Shown here piece by piece: positions 31,011 through 43,751 of a stretch of 64,000 nucleotides of DNA. The position numbers and the translations under genes are program-made. Below the pieces are notes generated by a model that did not search any database, was not told where the DNA came from, and saw only the letters and a program-made list of their open reading frames with translations. This DNA is from Aedes albopictus. Taxonomy: Eukaryota; Arthropoda; Insecta; Diptera; Culicidae. The stretch is from NCBI RefSeq assembly GCF_035046485.1, contig NC_085138.1:20899440-20963439 (forward strand), written 5' to 3'. Within the stretch, counting starts at the first letter, position 1; each line of letters starts with the position of its first letter.

Positions 31011-32960
31011 TTTTTGCCTTTCTCGTACACTAAGTGTACTGGAAAGGCTATATGTTCACTCCAAAAATGACTTTTTGATAGAAGGCCCGCAGGGTCGAGT
31101 CACATATACCAATCAACTCAGCTCGACGAATTGAGGTGATGTCTGTGTGTGTGTATGTATGTGTGTATGTGTGTATGTGTACAAAAAAACTCACATCACT
31201 TTTTGGCAGTAAACATCAACCGATTTTAATGACCGACGGTTCATTCGACGCGGAATCTGGTCCCATTATTTCCTATTGAAAATGGTTCGGATCGGTCCAG
31301 CCGTTCCGGAGTTATGGCCATTTAGGTGTTCCGGACCAGTACCCTTGGAAGGGGCCATACATAAAAATGTAACAAACATATACATGCGACACATCAAACT
31401 GCGGCATTTTCGATTACCTGATAAACAGTTAGCAAGAAAACAGTCTCAGACCATATCTGAACCGGTAGTGTTCCGGAACCGGTTCCGGATGTCCCGCTGG
31501 AAGTGGCCAAATATAAAAGTGATCCAAAACTATGCATGCGACACATCAAATCGCGGCTTTTTCGATAACTTGATGAACAGTTAGCAAGAAAATAGTCTGA
31601 GACCATATCTGAACCGGTAGTGTTCCGGAACCGTTTCCGGATGTTCCGCTGGAAGTGGTAAAATATTAAAGTGATTTAAACCCATGCATGCGACATATCA
31701 AACAACGGCATTTTCGATAACTTGATGAACAGTTAGCAAGAAAACAGTCTCAGACCATATCTGAACCGGTAGTGTTCCGGAACCGGTTCCTGGTGTCCCT
31801 CCGGAAGTGGCCAAATATAAAAGTGAACCAAATCTATGCATGCGACATATCGAAGCGTGACTTTTTTTTTATAATGAAAGGTTGGCATAAAAAAAGACTC
31901 AGATCATATCTGAACCGGTAGTGTTTCGGAACCGGTTCTAGGTGTCCCGCCGGAAATGGCCGTATATAAAAGTGAACAAAACTTATGCATGCGACACATC
32001 AAATCACGTCTTTTCTGACAACTTGATGATCGCTTATCAAGGAAGTAGGCTAAGACCACATTAGGGACTGCCAGTAGTGCCGAAACTAGTTCCGGGTTTC
32101 CCTCCAAAAGCGGCTAAATATAAAATTGAACCAAACCCATGCATGCAACATAGCAAAGTGCGGCTTTTTTGATAACCTAATGAACGTTAGCAAGCAAATA
32201 GGCTCAGACAATTTAAGAGACTACCGGTAGTGTTCCGCAACCGGTTCCGGGCCGGAAGTGAAACCAAACCCATGCATTGAGGTATCGTGGCTGTTTAGGT
32301 AACATGATGAACAGTTGCAAGAAAATGGACGCAAGCCATATCAGTGTGTTACGGAACCGATTCCGGGTGTCCCGCCAGAAATGGTCAAATGTAAAAGAGA
32401 ACCAATACATGCGATATATCAATGACTTATTCAGTAACATGATAAACGGTTAACCAGTACATAATCTCAGACCATATTTGAACCGGTAGTGTTCCATAAC
32501 TGGTGATGAGACGAGAAACCCACCGGAAGTGGTAAAATATAGAAGGGAACCAAACCATAGCGGCGCTTTTGATTTTTTGATGAACGGTCAACAAGAAAGT
32601 AGTCTCAGGCCACATCTAGAACTAGTAATAGTATTTCAGAATCGGTTGCGGGTGTTCCATGGGAAGTGATTAAATAGAAGTGAACAAAATTCGTGCATGC
32701 GACACATAAAATCGCAGCTTCTTCTTAAATTTGCCGAACGGTTAGCAAGAAAATAGCCTCAGATCACTTTAATATTCGGCTTTTTAGGTAACCCGATGAA
32801 CAGTTGACAAGAACATAGTCTCAGTCCATATGTGAGACAGCCGGAATCGGTTCCAGGTGTCCCGCCGTAAGTGGTCAAACGTAAAATTGAACAAAACCCA
32901 TGTAAGCTGCACATCAAATAGCGGAATTATAAAAGTGAACAAAATAAATGTTAAAGCGAT
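31011..32960 (-). mobile_element. Tandem-repeat-bearing repeat family, long copy (~11 units of ~150 bp)
   Basis: The end TTTTTGCCTTTCTCGTACAC leads into a (GT)n tract (31140-31185) and a unique block, then a tandem array. Units marked by ATGCATGCGACACATCAAA and GAACCGGTAGTGTTCCGGAA start near 31383, 31533, 31683, 31838, 31987 and 32141, then become irregular. Units near the unique block are most alike, and similarity falls off to the right. Inverted relative to 22745-23280. Confidence 0.8.
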
Positions 32961-33800
32961 AAATCAAATCGTAGCTTTTTTGATAGCCTGTAAACGTTGG
33001 GGAAGATTATAAGTGAAGAAATGGTCAAAATCTTCATATATGCAAGAGAACAAAATTGTGACCAAAGCGATCTCATCATATCACACTATTTCAGATTCGT
33101 GCGGTGTGAATATATAGTAGGATGGAACAACGTGGAAAAAATATAATTTGATCGCATCAACACCGAATAAAGTTTTTTCAATCTTCAATCTCCTTTTGCT
33201 TCTAAAATTACTGCTCACAATTTGGGTGCGGCTGGTTGAGCCCTCGCTCTTCTCATTGCGATTGAAATTTGAATGGAAAATTTCCATTTTCTGCTTTTTC
33301 TCGTAAGGAGGTCAAATTTCACATGAATCATGTTGATGTTACCAATGATACTAAAATATAGCCTAAAGTGTGCTAAAAACACTTTGTCGAGGATCACAAA
33401 GTGATCTGTGATTGTGAATAAAGTCAACCTTCTTCATGCATTAGCTGACGCTCACCCCGCTGCCGTAGTGAATAGAATGGGGTCATAATGACCCCAATGC
33501 ACGACTAGGGGTAAGGTGGTCAAGCAGTCAACTAAGAGGTCTGATATTTTTTAGCTATGATTTGTTGTTGAACATAACATCGGAATATGTATCATCAATA
33601 AGTTTCCCAAATCGATGAAAGCCAAAATGGTTGCTTTTTGAAAGTTAAAATTGTGTTTTTCTATATAAAATGATTCAGGAACATTTTGGCTAACGTCGAT
33701 GGAAAAATCATGAGTACAGTTTCGACGAGAAAGGCACTATCACCACTAGATGGATTAATCTGGTTTTTTAATTTACCGACGATACTTCAATCTCGTACGG
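32961..33800. other. Spacer, nothing recognised
   Basis: AT-rich. No domain-bearing frames or splice-site pairs were seen. Confidence 0.3.
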
Positions 33801-33814
33801 ATCTTCACACTCCG

Positions 33815-34312
33815 ATGTCGCTGTTCGTGTGTGGCTTTTTTTTTCATTTTCCCCCGGCGGAACTCCAATCGCGCCCAGGGAGGGTGCAGGCACGTCAAAC
33901 TCGAACAAACTACGCCTACCTTACACGCATCGAGCGGGCCTTCCCAAACAACACACTGCGATTTCGCGGGCCATCCCCATCGGCAAAACAAACCGGTATT
34001 CGACCAGGCTTCAGGTCGCGTTGCCAATCGACACTAACACACTCGCAAAAGATCAGCAGTAGACCTACCTTGCCGCCTTCGGGTCTCCTGATCTCGCCAG
34101 ATCCTCACACAAGTCCATGTGTGATTCTTTTCATTTTCCCTCGGCGGAACTCCAATCGCGCCAGATCCTCACACAAGTCCATGTGTGGTTCTTTTCACTT
34201 CCCCCCAGCGGAACTCCAATCGCGCCAGATCCTCTCACAAGTCCATGTGTGGATTTTTCCATTTTCCCCCCGGCGGAAGTCCAATTGCGCCAGATCCTCA
34301 CGTGTGGTTATT
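33815..34312 (+). repeat. Minisatellite, ~65-bp unit
   Basis: The unit contains GCGGAACTCCAATCGCGCC, AGATCCTCACACAAGTCCAT and GTGTGG...TTTTCATTTTCCC. Copies start near 34097, 34161, 34226 and 34291, with a related partial unit near 33826-33880. Frames through the array are long only because the unit length is close to a multiple of three. Confidence 0.75.
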
Positions 34313-34513
34313 TTCCATTTTTTCAATCAGCACTCATAACCTCTCTTGCTCTTCAGCGTCATTGCACAATCAAATAGCATTACTTTGCGAGTATGAAAAA
34401 AAATCACTTCCACCAAATATGCTTACCATTTAGCCTATATTGGAATATGTTTTCGGCCTTCACAATTTATTTGCTCTTAAAACTTTAAGCAGCAAACCTG
34501 GCAGGATCACCAA

Positions 34514-34808
34514 TGTAAATTTCCGCACTACAGTTTCGGCCGATTGCCGCAAAATTGCCTCCAGCCTGTCTTGGATGACACGTGCTTGCCGCCCGGTTGC
34601 TGCGATGCGAAAGAGGACGATTGTTGGTGGCGCGGTCTCTCCTGTCCGACCGGCTCGAGTCTTCATGTCGCTGACGAGACGACCGACGATGTGCGCGATG
34701 TCTGATGGAGCGCGAATATTGTTGTCGCGGTTGGGTCGCGGTGTTCGATGATGCGCGAATGCTGACGATTCGCATCTCTGCGCATAGGGTGCTAAACTGG
34801 TATGCCAC
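34514..34808. repeat. GC-rich ~290-bp duplicated segment, copy 2
   Basis: It is nearly identical to 28206-28497 in the same orientation. It carries an extra GACGA near 34674 and a few substitutions. The flanks differ from those of copy 1. Confidence 0.8.
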
Positions 34809-35072
34809 AGTACCTGCAACTAAAATAGAAATGATCATCGTTGCAAACATGTTGCAACTGAGTTTTCATGAAACAACGGATGTTTTCATTTGGATTCAGA
34901 AAGTAAAAACATGTGAAACAAAATTAAAACCTATTAAAATCCTGTTGTTAAAGCCAAACTGATGTATAACATATTTATAACTAGCGAAATGTAAATAAAC
35001 GTCATCGTTAGTCGAAACTTGCGCAACCAATTTGTAACTGAGCAATAATCTGATTGTTTCAACGAACCTTAG
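34809..35072. other. Spacer
   Basis: Nothing is recognised before the start of the I-like element. Confidence 0.3.
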
Positions 35073-35879
35073 TTCATTCCCTGTTGTGCATTTGGACGAG
35101 TCGGACGTGTGCTCCGTATCTCACCACGCGATAGCCTTTAAACAAGTAGAGTTTTTTCCCCCGCAATTGCGGAAGGTTTTTTATATCGTGCGTTCTCCTG
35201 CTTGTGCGAAGTGTAGTGTCGCAAGGTGGTATCCAGCGCAACGCGGAAGCGAGGTGCTTGCATCATCGTACATCAAGGTCAAGGAATAATCGCATCCAAA
35301 AGTCATCATTATCGCCATCATCAGCCCCTCCGTCAACAAAGAGGACGGCGGCGACGGGTGCGAAGGCAGACGCGACGGACAGCTTTACCATCTACCTGCC
35401 TGATAAATATCTACCTGCTCCGGTCAGATAAGTATCACTCTTTCGATACACTCTTTTGTCTGCCCAATTTGTTTTGATCGCTTTTGTCTATTGTATCCCC
35501 AGTCCACATTCGACCACGTGCTTTTTTTGACATCCATTACAGTGGTTCCCAAACTACTGTATACGGGTAAGGGTGTACAAACTGTAAATAACAACATTTT
35601 TTTTTGTTTTTTTTTATTAGTTATTTTTTCTTTTTTTTTCAATACCGTTTTTTTTGCATCCTACAGGGTGCGCTAAAATAATCATAAGAATTGAATTCGT
35701 ATATTATTAGTACAAGTTTTTTTTTTTGCTTTATTTTTTTTTTATATATATTATTAACATTGTTTGGTTTACAAACCAAACAGTTGTCGTCCTAAGGAAG
35801 AAAGTGCACTGTAAATACTTTAAGGTTTTTTCTCTTCCTCTTTGCACTTTTGAGTTATTTTTCATAAATTTGTTTCCAC

Positions 35880-37247
35880 ATGGAAGATTCGATTGGAGGC
35901 GAAACGCCTCCTAATGATATCATTGCTCGTACGCGGTTTTATCAGCCATCTTCGCCTGGACCTTGGGTTGTCTATTTCCGGCGCAAATGCAAACCATTGA
36001 ATATGCTTTCGATTTCTCGAGAGCTGACGCGTAAGTATCCTGGGACCGTTGTTCACCAAGTGAAAGCATCCAAGCTGCGTGTTACCGCACCTAGCTACAA
36101 AGCAGCAAATGAAATTGCTCAACACGAAGCGTTTACTGTTGAATACGCGGTCTATGTGCCAGCACGAGAAGTGGAGGTGGAGGGGAAGATCCTCGACGAA
36201 ATGCTGACATGTGAGGACATCAAGACCGGCTTTGGTCGTTTCAAAAATAGGTCAATTCCTGATGTGGCTATCCTAGACTGTAAACGCTTATCTAGGGTTT
36301 CCATGGATGGAAATAAAAAGGTGTACTCGCCTTCAGCCTTTTTTCGAGTGACTTTTCCAGGTTCCGTCCTCCCGGAATTTGTTGTAATTGATGGTGGTTT
36401 TTATCCAGTGCATCTTTTTAGGCCGAAGGTTTTTAATTGTACCAAATGCAAGCAGTTTGGTCACAGTGATAGCTTTTGCGACAACAAGCCCCGTTGTGGC
36501 AAATGCAACCAAGCTCATTTGGAGGACTCTTGCACACAGGAAGCGGAAAAATGTAGCTACTGTGACGGAGATCCACACGACTTGCAAGTTTGCCCGGCTT
36601 ACAAAAGACGCATTCGAAATGAGAGTCGCTCTATCATAAAGCGCTCCAAACAGACATATGCGGAGATGGTGAAATCTTTTAAAACACCAGATTCCGTGTC
36701 TGAATCAGCTGTCCCAGTTGAAAATCCCTATCAAGAGTTGTCTTCCGATGATCAGGACGATGGCGAAACTGATGAGGGTGGATCTCTTTCGGAGGTACAC
36801 GCACCTGGAAAAAGGAAATCATCATCTTCCCCGGGATTGCGCCGAAAGGTCTTTTTAAAGTCTTCCCTCAAAAGTTTGCCTAATGTTAAAGGAGACGGGG
36901 TAAACTTAAAAACTCCGAAGAATCAGGTTCCTCTAGCTTCAGATCCATGTTGTAGCAAGAACCTGTCACCCCCGTCTCCGCCTGTTAAATACACTTCAAA
37001 GAGAAATAATCGACAAGGTAGCAAGAAAAAAGCTACCAAAGTTCCTCGCAGTTCAAGCAAGCCTCCTAGACCCAAGCGAGGACTGTTTACTTTTAGGGTT
37101 CTCGTGGATCGCTTATATAATGCCCTCAGCCTTCCAGAAACATTTAGAGGCATTATTGATATGTTTATACCTACAGTAGAAGAATATCTTCGGAATCTGA
37201 CACAATCATGGCCCCTCCTTGCTGCGATCATATCTTTCGATGGATAA
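35880..37247 (+). CDS. I-like element ORF1 (Gag-like nucleic-acid-binding protein)
   Basis: The 455-residue frame is intact. An N-terminal RNA-binding-like domain is followed by Cys-rich knuckles at about residues 185-255: CTKCKQFGHSDSFC, CGKCNQAHLEDSC and CSYCDGDPHDLQVC. A basic, serine-rich C-terminus follows. The protein would coat the element RNA and help target-primed reverse transcription. The stop overlaps the ORF2 start as ATGGATAA (37240-37247), so ORF2 may be translated by termination-reinitiation. Confidence 0.85.
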   Translation: MEDSIGGETPPNDIIARTRFYQPSSPGPWVVYFRRKCKPLNMLSISRELTRKYPGTVVHQVKASKLRVTAPSYKAANEIAQHEAFTVEYAVYVPAREVEVEGKILDEMLTCEDIKTGFGRFKNRSIPDVAILDCKRLSRVSMDGNKKVYSPSAFFRVTFPGSVLPEFVVIDGGFYPVHLFRPKVFNCTKCKQFGHSDSFCDNKPRCGKCNQAHLEDSCTQEAEKCSYCDGDPHDLQVCPAYKRRIRNESRSIIKRSKQTYAEMVKSFKTPDSVSESAVPVENPYQELSSDDQDDGETDEGGSLSEVHAPGKRKSSSSPGLRRKVFLKSSLKSLPNVKGDGVNLKTPKNQVPLASDPCCSKNLSPPSPPVKYTSKRNNRQGSKKKATKVPRSSSKPPRPKRGLFTFRVLVDRLYNALSLPETFRGIIDMFIPTVEEYLRNLTQSWPLLAAIISFDG

Positions 37248-40000
37248 TTCATCAAGTGAGGTACAAGATATGATCACTGTGCTACAGTGGAACTGTCATA
37301 GTCTAAAACCTAAATTAGACCTGTTTAAGTTTTTGATTCACAACTCTGATTGTGATATATTTGCCCTTTGTGAAACATGGCTTTCTTCTGAAGATGAACT
37401 CAACTTCCACGATTTTAACATTATACGCCAGGATAGAGATGACCATTATGGGGGAGTTCTTTTGGGGATCAAAAAGACTTACTCATTTTATAGAATTCCA
37501 ATCGCGACTCATCCTGGCGTAGAAATCGTCGCTTGCCAAATAAACGTAAAGGGTAAAGAACTTTGCGTAGCTTCCGTTTACATTCCTCCAAGAATTTCAA
37601 TTAACCGCCGTCATCTTTGGAATGCGGTTTCTGCACTATCACATCCAGTTTTAATTCTGGGTGATATGAACGCGCATGGTACAGGGTGGGGCGAACCATA
37701 TGACGATAATAGAGCGGCCATTTTCTATGATTTGTGCGACGATTTCAATTTGAACATTTTAAATACAGGTGAAGTGACACGTATTGCATCTGACGGCAAA
37801 GAAAGTCGTCTCGACCTATCACTGGGGTCAAGTTCACTATCATTCGATTGCTTGTGTAAGGTAATCGAGGATCCTCATGGTAGTGATCACTTACCCATTA
37901 TAACCACCATAAAGCATAATAGTGAAAGGTCAGACCATCCAATTCAGGTTCCTTTTGACCTCACAAGGAATATCGATTGGCAAAAGTATGCAGAAGCGGT
38001 ATCTTTTGGCATCGAATCATTCAATCCCCTCCCACCTTTGGATGAGTATCGATTCCTGTCTGAACTGATATAAAAGAGTGCATTAGAATCACAAAAACGA
38101 CGTGTTCCAAGTGCAACCTTCAAAAGAAGACCAGCCACACTAGGCTGGGATGATGATTGCACCCAGTTGTATCTTAAAAAATCTGATGCTTTCAAAACTT
38201 TTCGTAGGCACGGTACCTCAGATCTTTATCAAGAGTACGCAAAGCTCGAAAGACAGCTGCGAAACCTACTGAAAGCGAAGAAGCGTAGTTATTGGCGACA
38301 CTTCATTGAGGGTCTCTCAAGAGAAACTTCAATGACAACGCTTTGGAGAGTGGCTCGCAACATGCGAAACCGCTCTTCTTCTAATGAGAGTGACGAATAC
38401 TCCAACCGTTGGATATTCAGCTTCGCGAAAAAGGTCTGCCCAGACTCAGTCCCAGCACAACCGATTTCTTGGGAAACATCCCCAAGAGACGGTTCTCTGG
38501 ACAGACCCTTCACTATGCTGGAACTTTCTATGGCTCTTCTTTCATCAAACAATTCCGCTCCGGGAAGCGATATGATCAAGTTCAATCTTCTAAAGAATCT
38601 CCCAGATATCGCGAAAAGACGATTACTGGACCTGTTCAACTCATTCATGGAGAACAACATCGTTCCGCATGAATGGAGACAGGTCAAAGTAATAGCTATT
38701 CAAAAGCCTGGTAAACCAGCGTCTGATCATAATTCATACCGCCCAATTGCTATGTTATCATGTTTAAGGAAATTGTTGGAAAAAATGATCCTATCACGAC
38801 TCGAATAACTTGCTTTCAAATACACAGTTCGGGTTTCGCAAGGGCAAAGGAACAAACGATTGTCTAGCGTTGCTTTCAACAGATATTCAACTGGCCTTTG
38901 CGGAAAAGGAGCAACTGGCTTCAGTTTTCTTGGATATTAAGGGCGCCTTTGATTCAGTTTCCATAGGAATATTGTCAGAAAAACTGCGCAATAGTGGACT
39001 TCCAGGAATTTTGAATAATTTCTTGTATAATTTGTTGTCAGAAAAACATATGAGTTTCAATCTCGGACAACTGACAACTTCCAGAATTAGTTACATGGGC
39101 CTACCCCAAGGCTCATGTTTAAGTACCTTGCTTTATAATTTTTACGTGAAAGACATTGATAGTTGCTTGGAAGGACAATGCACGCTAAGACAACTTGCAG
39201 ATGATGCTGTGGTTTCTCTAAAAGGCCCACATGCAGAAATGTTGCAAAGACCATTGCAAAATTCTCTAAATAATCTGTCAATCTGGGCAAGAGATTTAGG
39301 GATCGAGTTTGCTCCGCAAAAAACTCAATTGGTTGTGTTTTCTAGAAAGCGGAACCCAGCCCAACTGAAACTCAATCTTTTGGGAATAGAAATCGACCAG
39401 TCTTTGACTTCGAAATACCTTGGGGTCTGGTTTGATTCAAAAGGCACTTGGGGTACCCAAATCAAGTATTTGGTGCAAAAATGTCAACAAAGGATCAATT
39501 TTCTACGCACAATTACCGGAACATGGTGGGGTGCTCACCCGGAAGACCTCATAAAACTTTACAAAACGACTATTCTCTCTGTTATTGAGTATGGCTCTTT
39601 CTGCTTCCACTCAGCAGCAAACTGCCACCTAATAAAGTTGGAACGAATTCAATACCGTTGTTTGCGTATTGCTCTCGGCTGTATGCACTCAACGCATAAT
39701 GCGAGCCTTGAGGTCCTGGCAGGGGTGAAACCTCTCCAGAACCGATTCTGGGAGCTCTCGCTAAGGTTACTTATCAAGTGTGGAGTGAGCAACACACTTG
39801 TCATTGAAAACTTCGAAGAAATGCTCAGTCTGAACACTCAATCAAAATTCATGAGAATCTATCTGTTCTACATGTCATCTGACATAAGCCTACCAAGTTA
39901 TAATCCTCCCCGTGTACACTTCACTAATGACAGTACCTCTGTTAAATACGATCTGTCCATGAAACAAGCTATTCATGGAATACCAGATCAACTTCGATGT
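37240..40000 (+). pseudogene. I-like element ORF2 (endonuclease and reverse transcriptase), broken
   Basis: The frame starts at the ATG overlapping the ORF1 stop. An EEP endonuclease follows (QWNCHSL, the Glu of CETWL, GDMNAHG, SDHLPI). An in-frame TAA at 38071-38073 interrupts it, and the same frame resumes to 38808. A frameshift near 38808-38815 moves the reading to the frame of 38810-40000. The reverse transcriptase runs across that shift: RPIAMLSCLRKLLEKMI, FGFRKGKGTNDCLA, FLDIKGAFDSV, LPQGSCLSTLLYN and QLADDAVVS, with LADD at the catalytic site. An N gap ends it. Two lesions make it non-functional. Confidence 0.85.
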
Positions 40001-40500
40001 NNNNNNNNNNNNNNNNNNNNNNNNNNNNNNNNNNNNNNNNNNNNNNNNNNNNNNNNNNNNNNNNNNNNNNNNNNNNNNNNNNNNNNNNNNNNNNNNNNNN
40101 NNNNNNNNNNNNNNNNNNNNNNNNNNNNNNNNNNNNNNNNNNNNNNNNNNNNNNNNNNNNNNNNNNNNNNNNNNNNNNNNNNNNNNNNNNNNNNNNNNNN
40201 NNNNNNNNNNNNNNNNNNNNNNNNNNNNNNNNNNNNNNNNNNNNNNNNNNNNNNNNNNNNNNNNNNNNNNNNNNNNNNNNNNNNNNNNNNNNNNNNNNNN
40301 NNNNNNNNNNNNNNNNNNNNNNNNNNNNNNNNNNNNNNNNNNNNNNNNNNNNNNNNNNNNNNNNNNNNNNNNNNNNNNNNNNNNNNNNNNNNNNNNNNNN
40401 NNNNNNNNNNNNNNNNNNNNNNNNNNNNNNNNNNNNNNNNNNNNNNNNNNNNNNNNNNNNNNNNNNNNNNNNNNNNNNNNNNNNNNNNNNNNNNNNNNNN
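40001..40500. other. Assembly gap (500 N)
   Basis: Exactly 500 N. It hides the 3' part of the I-like element. Confidence 0.99.
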
Positions 40501-41640
40501 TATATTGACAACCATGGAATCATAGAGAATTGATTTTGTGCAAATGTGCCTTATTACGAGTCTCAAAATTAATTAGGCTCTTTTATGAATCATTTTTCAG
40601 TTAATGATGACTATTTTAATTTAAATTCACTGGATGTTTGCTAGTTTTTTCATGATTTAACTGATCTGAGGAAATTTTGGTTCAGGCTCGGATAGTTTTT
40701 TAATGCAGTTATAGGCCCAAACGAACGTTCGATTTCAGTTGAGCTCTTTTAAAATTTACTTGAAGATACAGGTTAAATGGCTTTTGACGTGTAGATTAAG
40801 GTAATCTTATTAAGGTTTGGATGGGAATATTAGAAAAAATCGGGTTTGTTTACATTTTGCATATAGTCCCTTTTCAAATATTACTCAAGAAATCGAATCG
40901 GATCGCGCGAGTGCGAATTTCACTCTTTTTATTCCTATTGCTGCTGCCGGGGAATGGATGTTTCTCTTCCCTCACACTGTCTTCATTTCCTTCTTTTCTT
41001 AATCGTTGTCGCGAACGCATTCACGGTCTCTATCGGACTAGAGAGAAGGAAAATTGGTGGCCTCCCTTGCTAATCTTCCTTCTGATGATGATAATGACGA
41101 TTTTTATCGGAGGCCACCCCACAGGAGAGTAATTTCACACTGTTGTTCCTTGTCGCAGGAGATAATCAGCAAAGTGCCCTTTAAATTTCATAATTACACA
41201 CGCACACTGCGAAATCACATGGCCCCTGCTGCTGCACACTTCACGCGACTTTGTGATCCAGATCGCACTACTGGGATTAATCACCACTGAATGACCACCG
41301 ACCGTCAGACACACGAGTGGAGATCTCTTTGTGGGATGAGTTTTTGGCCACTACCTGAACTGCTCTTCACGTCACCACCGTTCGTCCGTAGTGGACCCGA
41401 AAAGTATGTCCGAATGTCCACGATGAGGATGGTTTGCCTGTCCTGCTGTGCATTCGCTTCGACGAAGCAGTTTGACAGATGATGAAAATCCCCAAATTCA
41501 CCCATCAACCCCGCTTCACAGTTCGGGGGCCCACATTGCTCCCCATCATTGCCATAAGTCCAACAATGTGCCATTTGGTGTATGTGTGTGTACTGGCGTG
41601 ATGCTTTAGGGTTAAACAGTAATGCCAGTTTTAAGTTTTA
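40501..41640. other. Spacer, no gene recognised
   Basis: A GC-richer block at 40900-41560 has short open frames on both strands but no domain and no clear splice sites. It could be non-coding exon or repeat sequence. Confidence 0.3.
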
Positions 41641-41643
41641 AAG

Positions 41644-41698
41644 ATAGAGTACCAAGCCACTTGAGCAGTGAGCTGGTATTTTGGGCAGTTTTTCGCTA
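41644..41698 (-). repeat. Fragment of the TATTTTGGGCA repeat family
   Basis: CCAAGCCACTTGAGCAG...GGTATTTTGGGCA resembles the inverse complement of the right end of the element at 53603-53803. It directly abuts the MITE at 41701. Confidence 0.5.
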
Positions 41699-41700
41699 TA

Positions 41701-41969
41701 CCGTCTACCCCCGTTGGTTTGACCTCATCTAATCTGAACACTTTTTAATTTGACCCCCGCTGATCTGCACATCGTTCAAACTAAAAATTGTTCAAACGTC
41801 ATTCTGCTCATGGAACGGGGTGAAACGGAACACAGAATTAAAACAAAACAGCGAAAAAGATTACCATCAGTGTGTTTTTCAATGCCCACAGGGTTACTAG
41901 AAGTTCAAATTAAAAAATGAACCCCGTTGGTTTGCATGAGGTGTCGTTCAAACCAACGGGGGTAGACGG
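41701..41969. mobile_element. TA-flanked MITE with CCGTCTACCCCCGTTGGTTT ends
   Basis: The inverted ends CCGTCTACCCCCGTTGGTTT appear perfect. TA lies at 41699-41700 and 41970-41971. An internal TCAAACCAACGGGG-type word is repeated near the right end. It is non-coding, 269 bp. Confidence 0.85.
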
Positions 41970-42796
41970 TAACACAGTCACATCAAAACCAATTTACGTA
42001 AAATTTTGTACACAGCTTAATGATACTATACGTATGTGGGAGAGTTTCCTCCGGAATAAAACACTTATTGACAGCAGATCCTTTTCAATCAGCTTCAATG
42101 CTGCAACATATTATATTTACAGTGACCAGCACAAAAAAAGAACCACCATATAGTGGTTTCAGTTTCTAATCAAAACTACATGCAAAAATGATAAAATATA
42201 TCTTTCAATGAATGCACTACATCCATTTTACATTGTTTTAGTAATCTGTGTTGAAAAATATTTGTTTTTTGAGGATTAAAGCGAACGAAGATTGTGAAAA
42301 TTACTTAAAAATTAGGTATGACAGAAAAAAAGATTCACTTAATTCTGAAACTTTAAAATTTCGCCAAATTTTCACATGATTTGCTTCTTGGCTTATGCTG
42401 TTGTGATGTTTTTGACATGAGTTTTATTAATTTTAGGGCTTTAGATATTATTTTTCATGATTAATATAATAGGTAAAATTATCCCTAAACTACATAAACT
42501 ATCTGTAAGCAAGAATGAATGCTATTAATCTACAATACAACAATAGTTCAACTTGCAGACAGACAGGAATGTACTTTTTTGAACCATTTTTATGAGTTTT
42601 GGTCGACTAATGCAAAGAAATGCGCATGTTGTGAAGATAACTCAAAACACTCTCACGTTTGAATATCGCAATGATCACCTCCATCTGCTTGTACTAAAGC
42701 TTACTGGAGGTATATTCTATCATATACACTTTGATAATTAAAAAAATTCAATGTATTGTAAGTGGTACACACGGGTGTTCAATCATAATGTATATA

Positions 42797-43751
42797 CAGG
42801 GTGTTAGGTTCATGAGTGCAAACTTTTTAAAGGGTGATAGAGGACCATAAATGGTGAAAAAAATGTTCTACGCATATGGTCAAATCTCAACCGTTACGTA
42901 GTTATTGAACTCCCCATGTTTTTGACTCTTATTGCCTTAACTGGCTATAACTTTAAAATGGTCAAACTTATCGCAGTTTTTTAACGCTTATTCGAAAGAT
43001 TATTGAATTTTCTATCAAATGGCATCTTTGAACCGATTTGTTTAGCTGAATAACTAAGTTTTCTAGAGCAAAATAGCTAAAAATAGTGTGTTTTCATTTG
43101 TTCATGTCCATTATCTTTAAAACATGCGTAATAAATTGAAATTCTTTCTTTGGCAAAGTTGTGGCCCCTGTTCCATTCTACAATTTGTTCTTTGACGCAA
43201 AACTTCTAACTCTTATCGTTTTCTTGCAATTTTGATTTGAATGTGCGGCACAGTGCGCAAAAAAGTGCTTTCCATGACGATTGCAAGTTTTTAATCTGAA
43301 ATGCGACGTTTAAATCGTAATTGCATGAAAACGATAAGAGTTAGAAGTTTGATGTCAAAGAACGAATTGCCGAGTGAAACAGGACCCACAACTTTGCCAA
43401 ATAAAGAATTTTAAATTATTACGCATTTTTCAAAGATAATTGACAAAAACAAATTAAAACACACAATTTTTAGGCTATTTGCTCTAGAAAACTTAGTTAT
43501 TTAACTAAACCGATCGGTTCAAAGATACCATTTGATAGAAAATTTAATAATCTTTCGAATAAGGGTTAAAAAAGTGCGATAAGTTTGACCATTTTAAAGT
43601 TATAGCCAGTTAAGGCAATAAGAGTAAAAAACATGGGGAGTTCAATAACTACGTAACGGTTGAGATTTGACCATATGCGTAGAACAATTTTTTTCACCAT
43701 TCATGGTCCTCTATCACCCTTTAAAAAGTTTGCACTCAGGAACCAAACACC

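Larger units (their letters stand above)
35073..40000 (+). mobile_element. I-clade non-LTR retrotransposon (3' end lost in an N gap)
   Basis: A T-rich leader (about 35073-35879) precedes ORF1 with three zinc knuckles and ORF2 with endonuclease and reverse transcriptase. The layout and the sequence style of the reverse transcriptase (FGFRKGKGTNDCLA, FLDIKGAFDSV) fit the I clade. The position of the 5' end is an estimate. The RNase H expected for the clade would lie in or after the gap at 40001-40500. Confidence 0.8.

Noticed and set aside
33686..34433. A 217-residue protein
   Set aside because: It is read through a 65-bp minisatellite and has no domain. The frame is open because of the unit length.
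35880..37247. A host zinc-knuckle nucleic-acid-binding protein
   Set aside because: It is followed directly by endonuclease and reverse transcriptase, so it is ORF1 of a retrotransposon.
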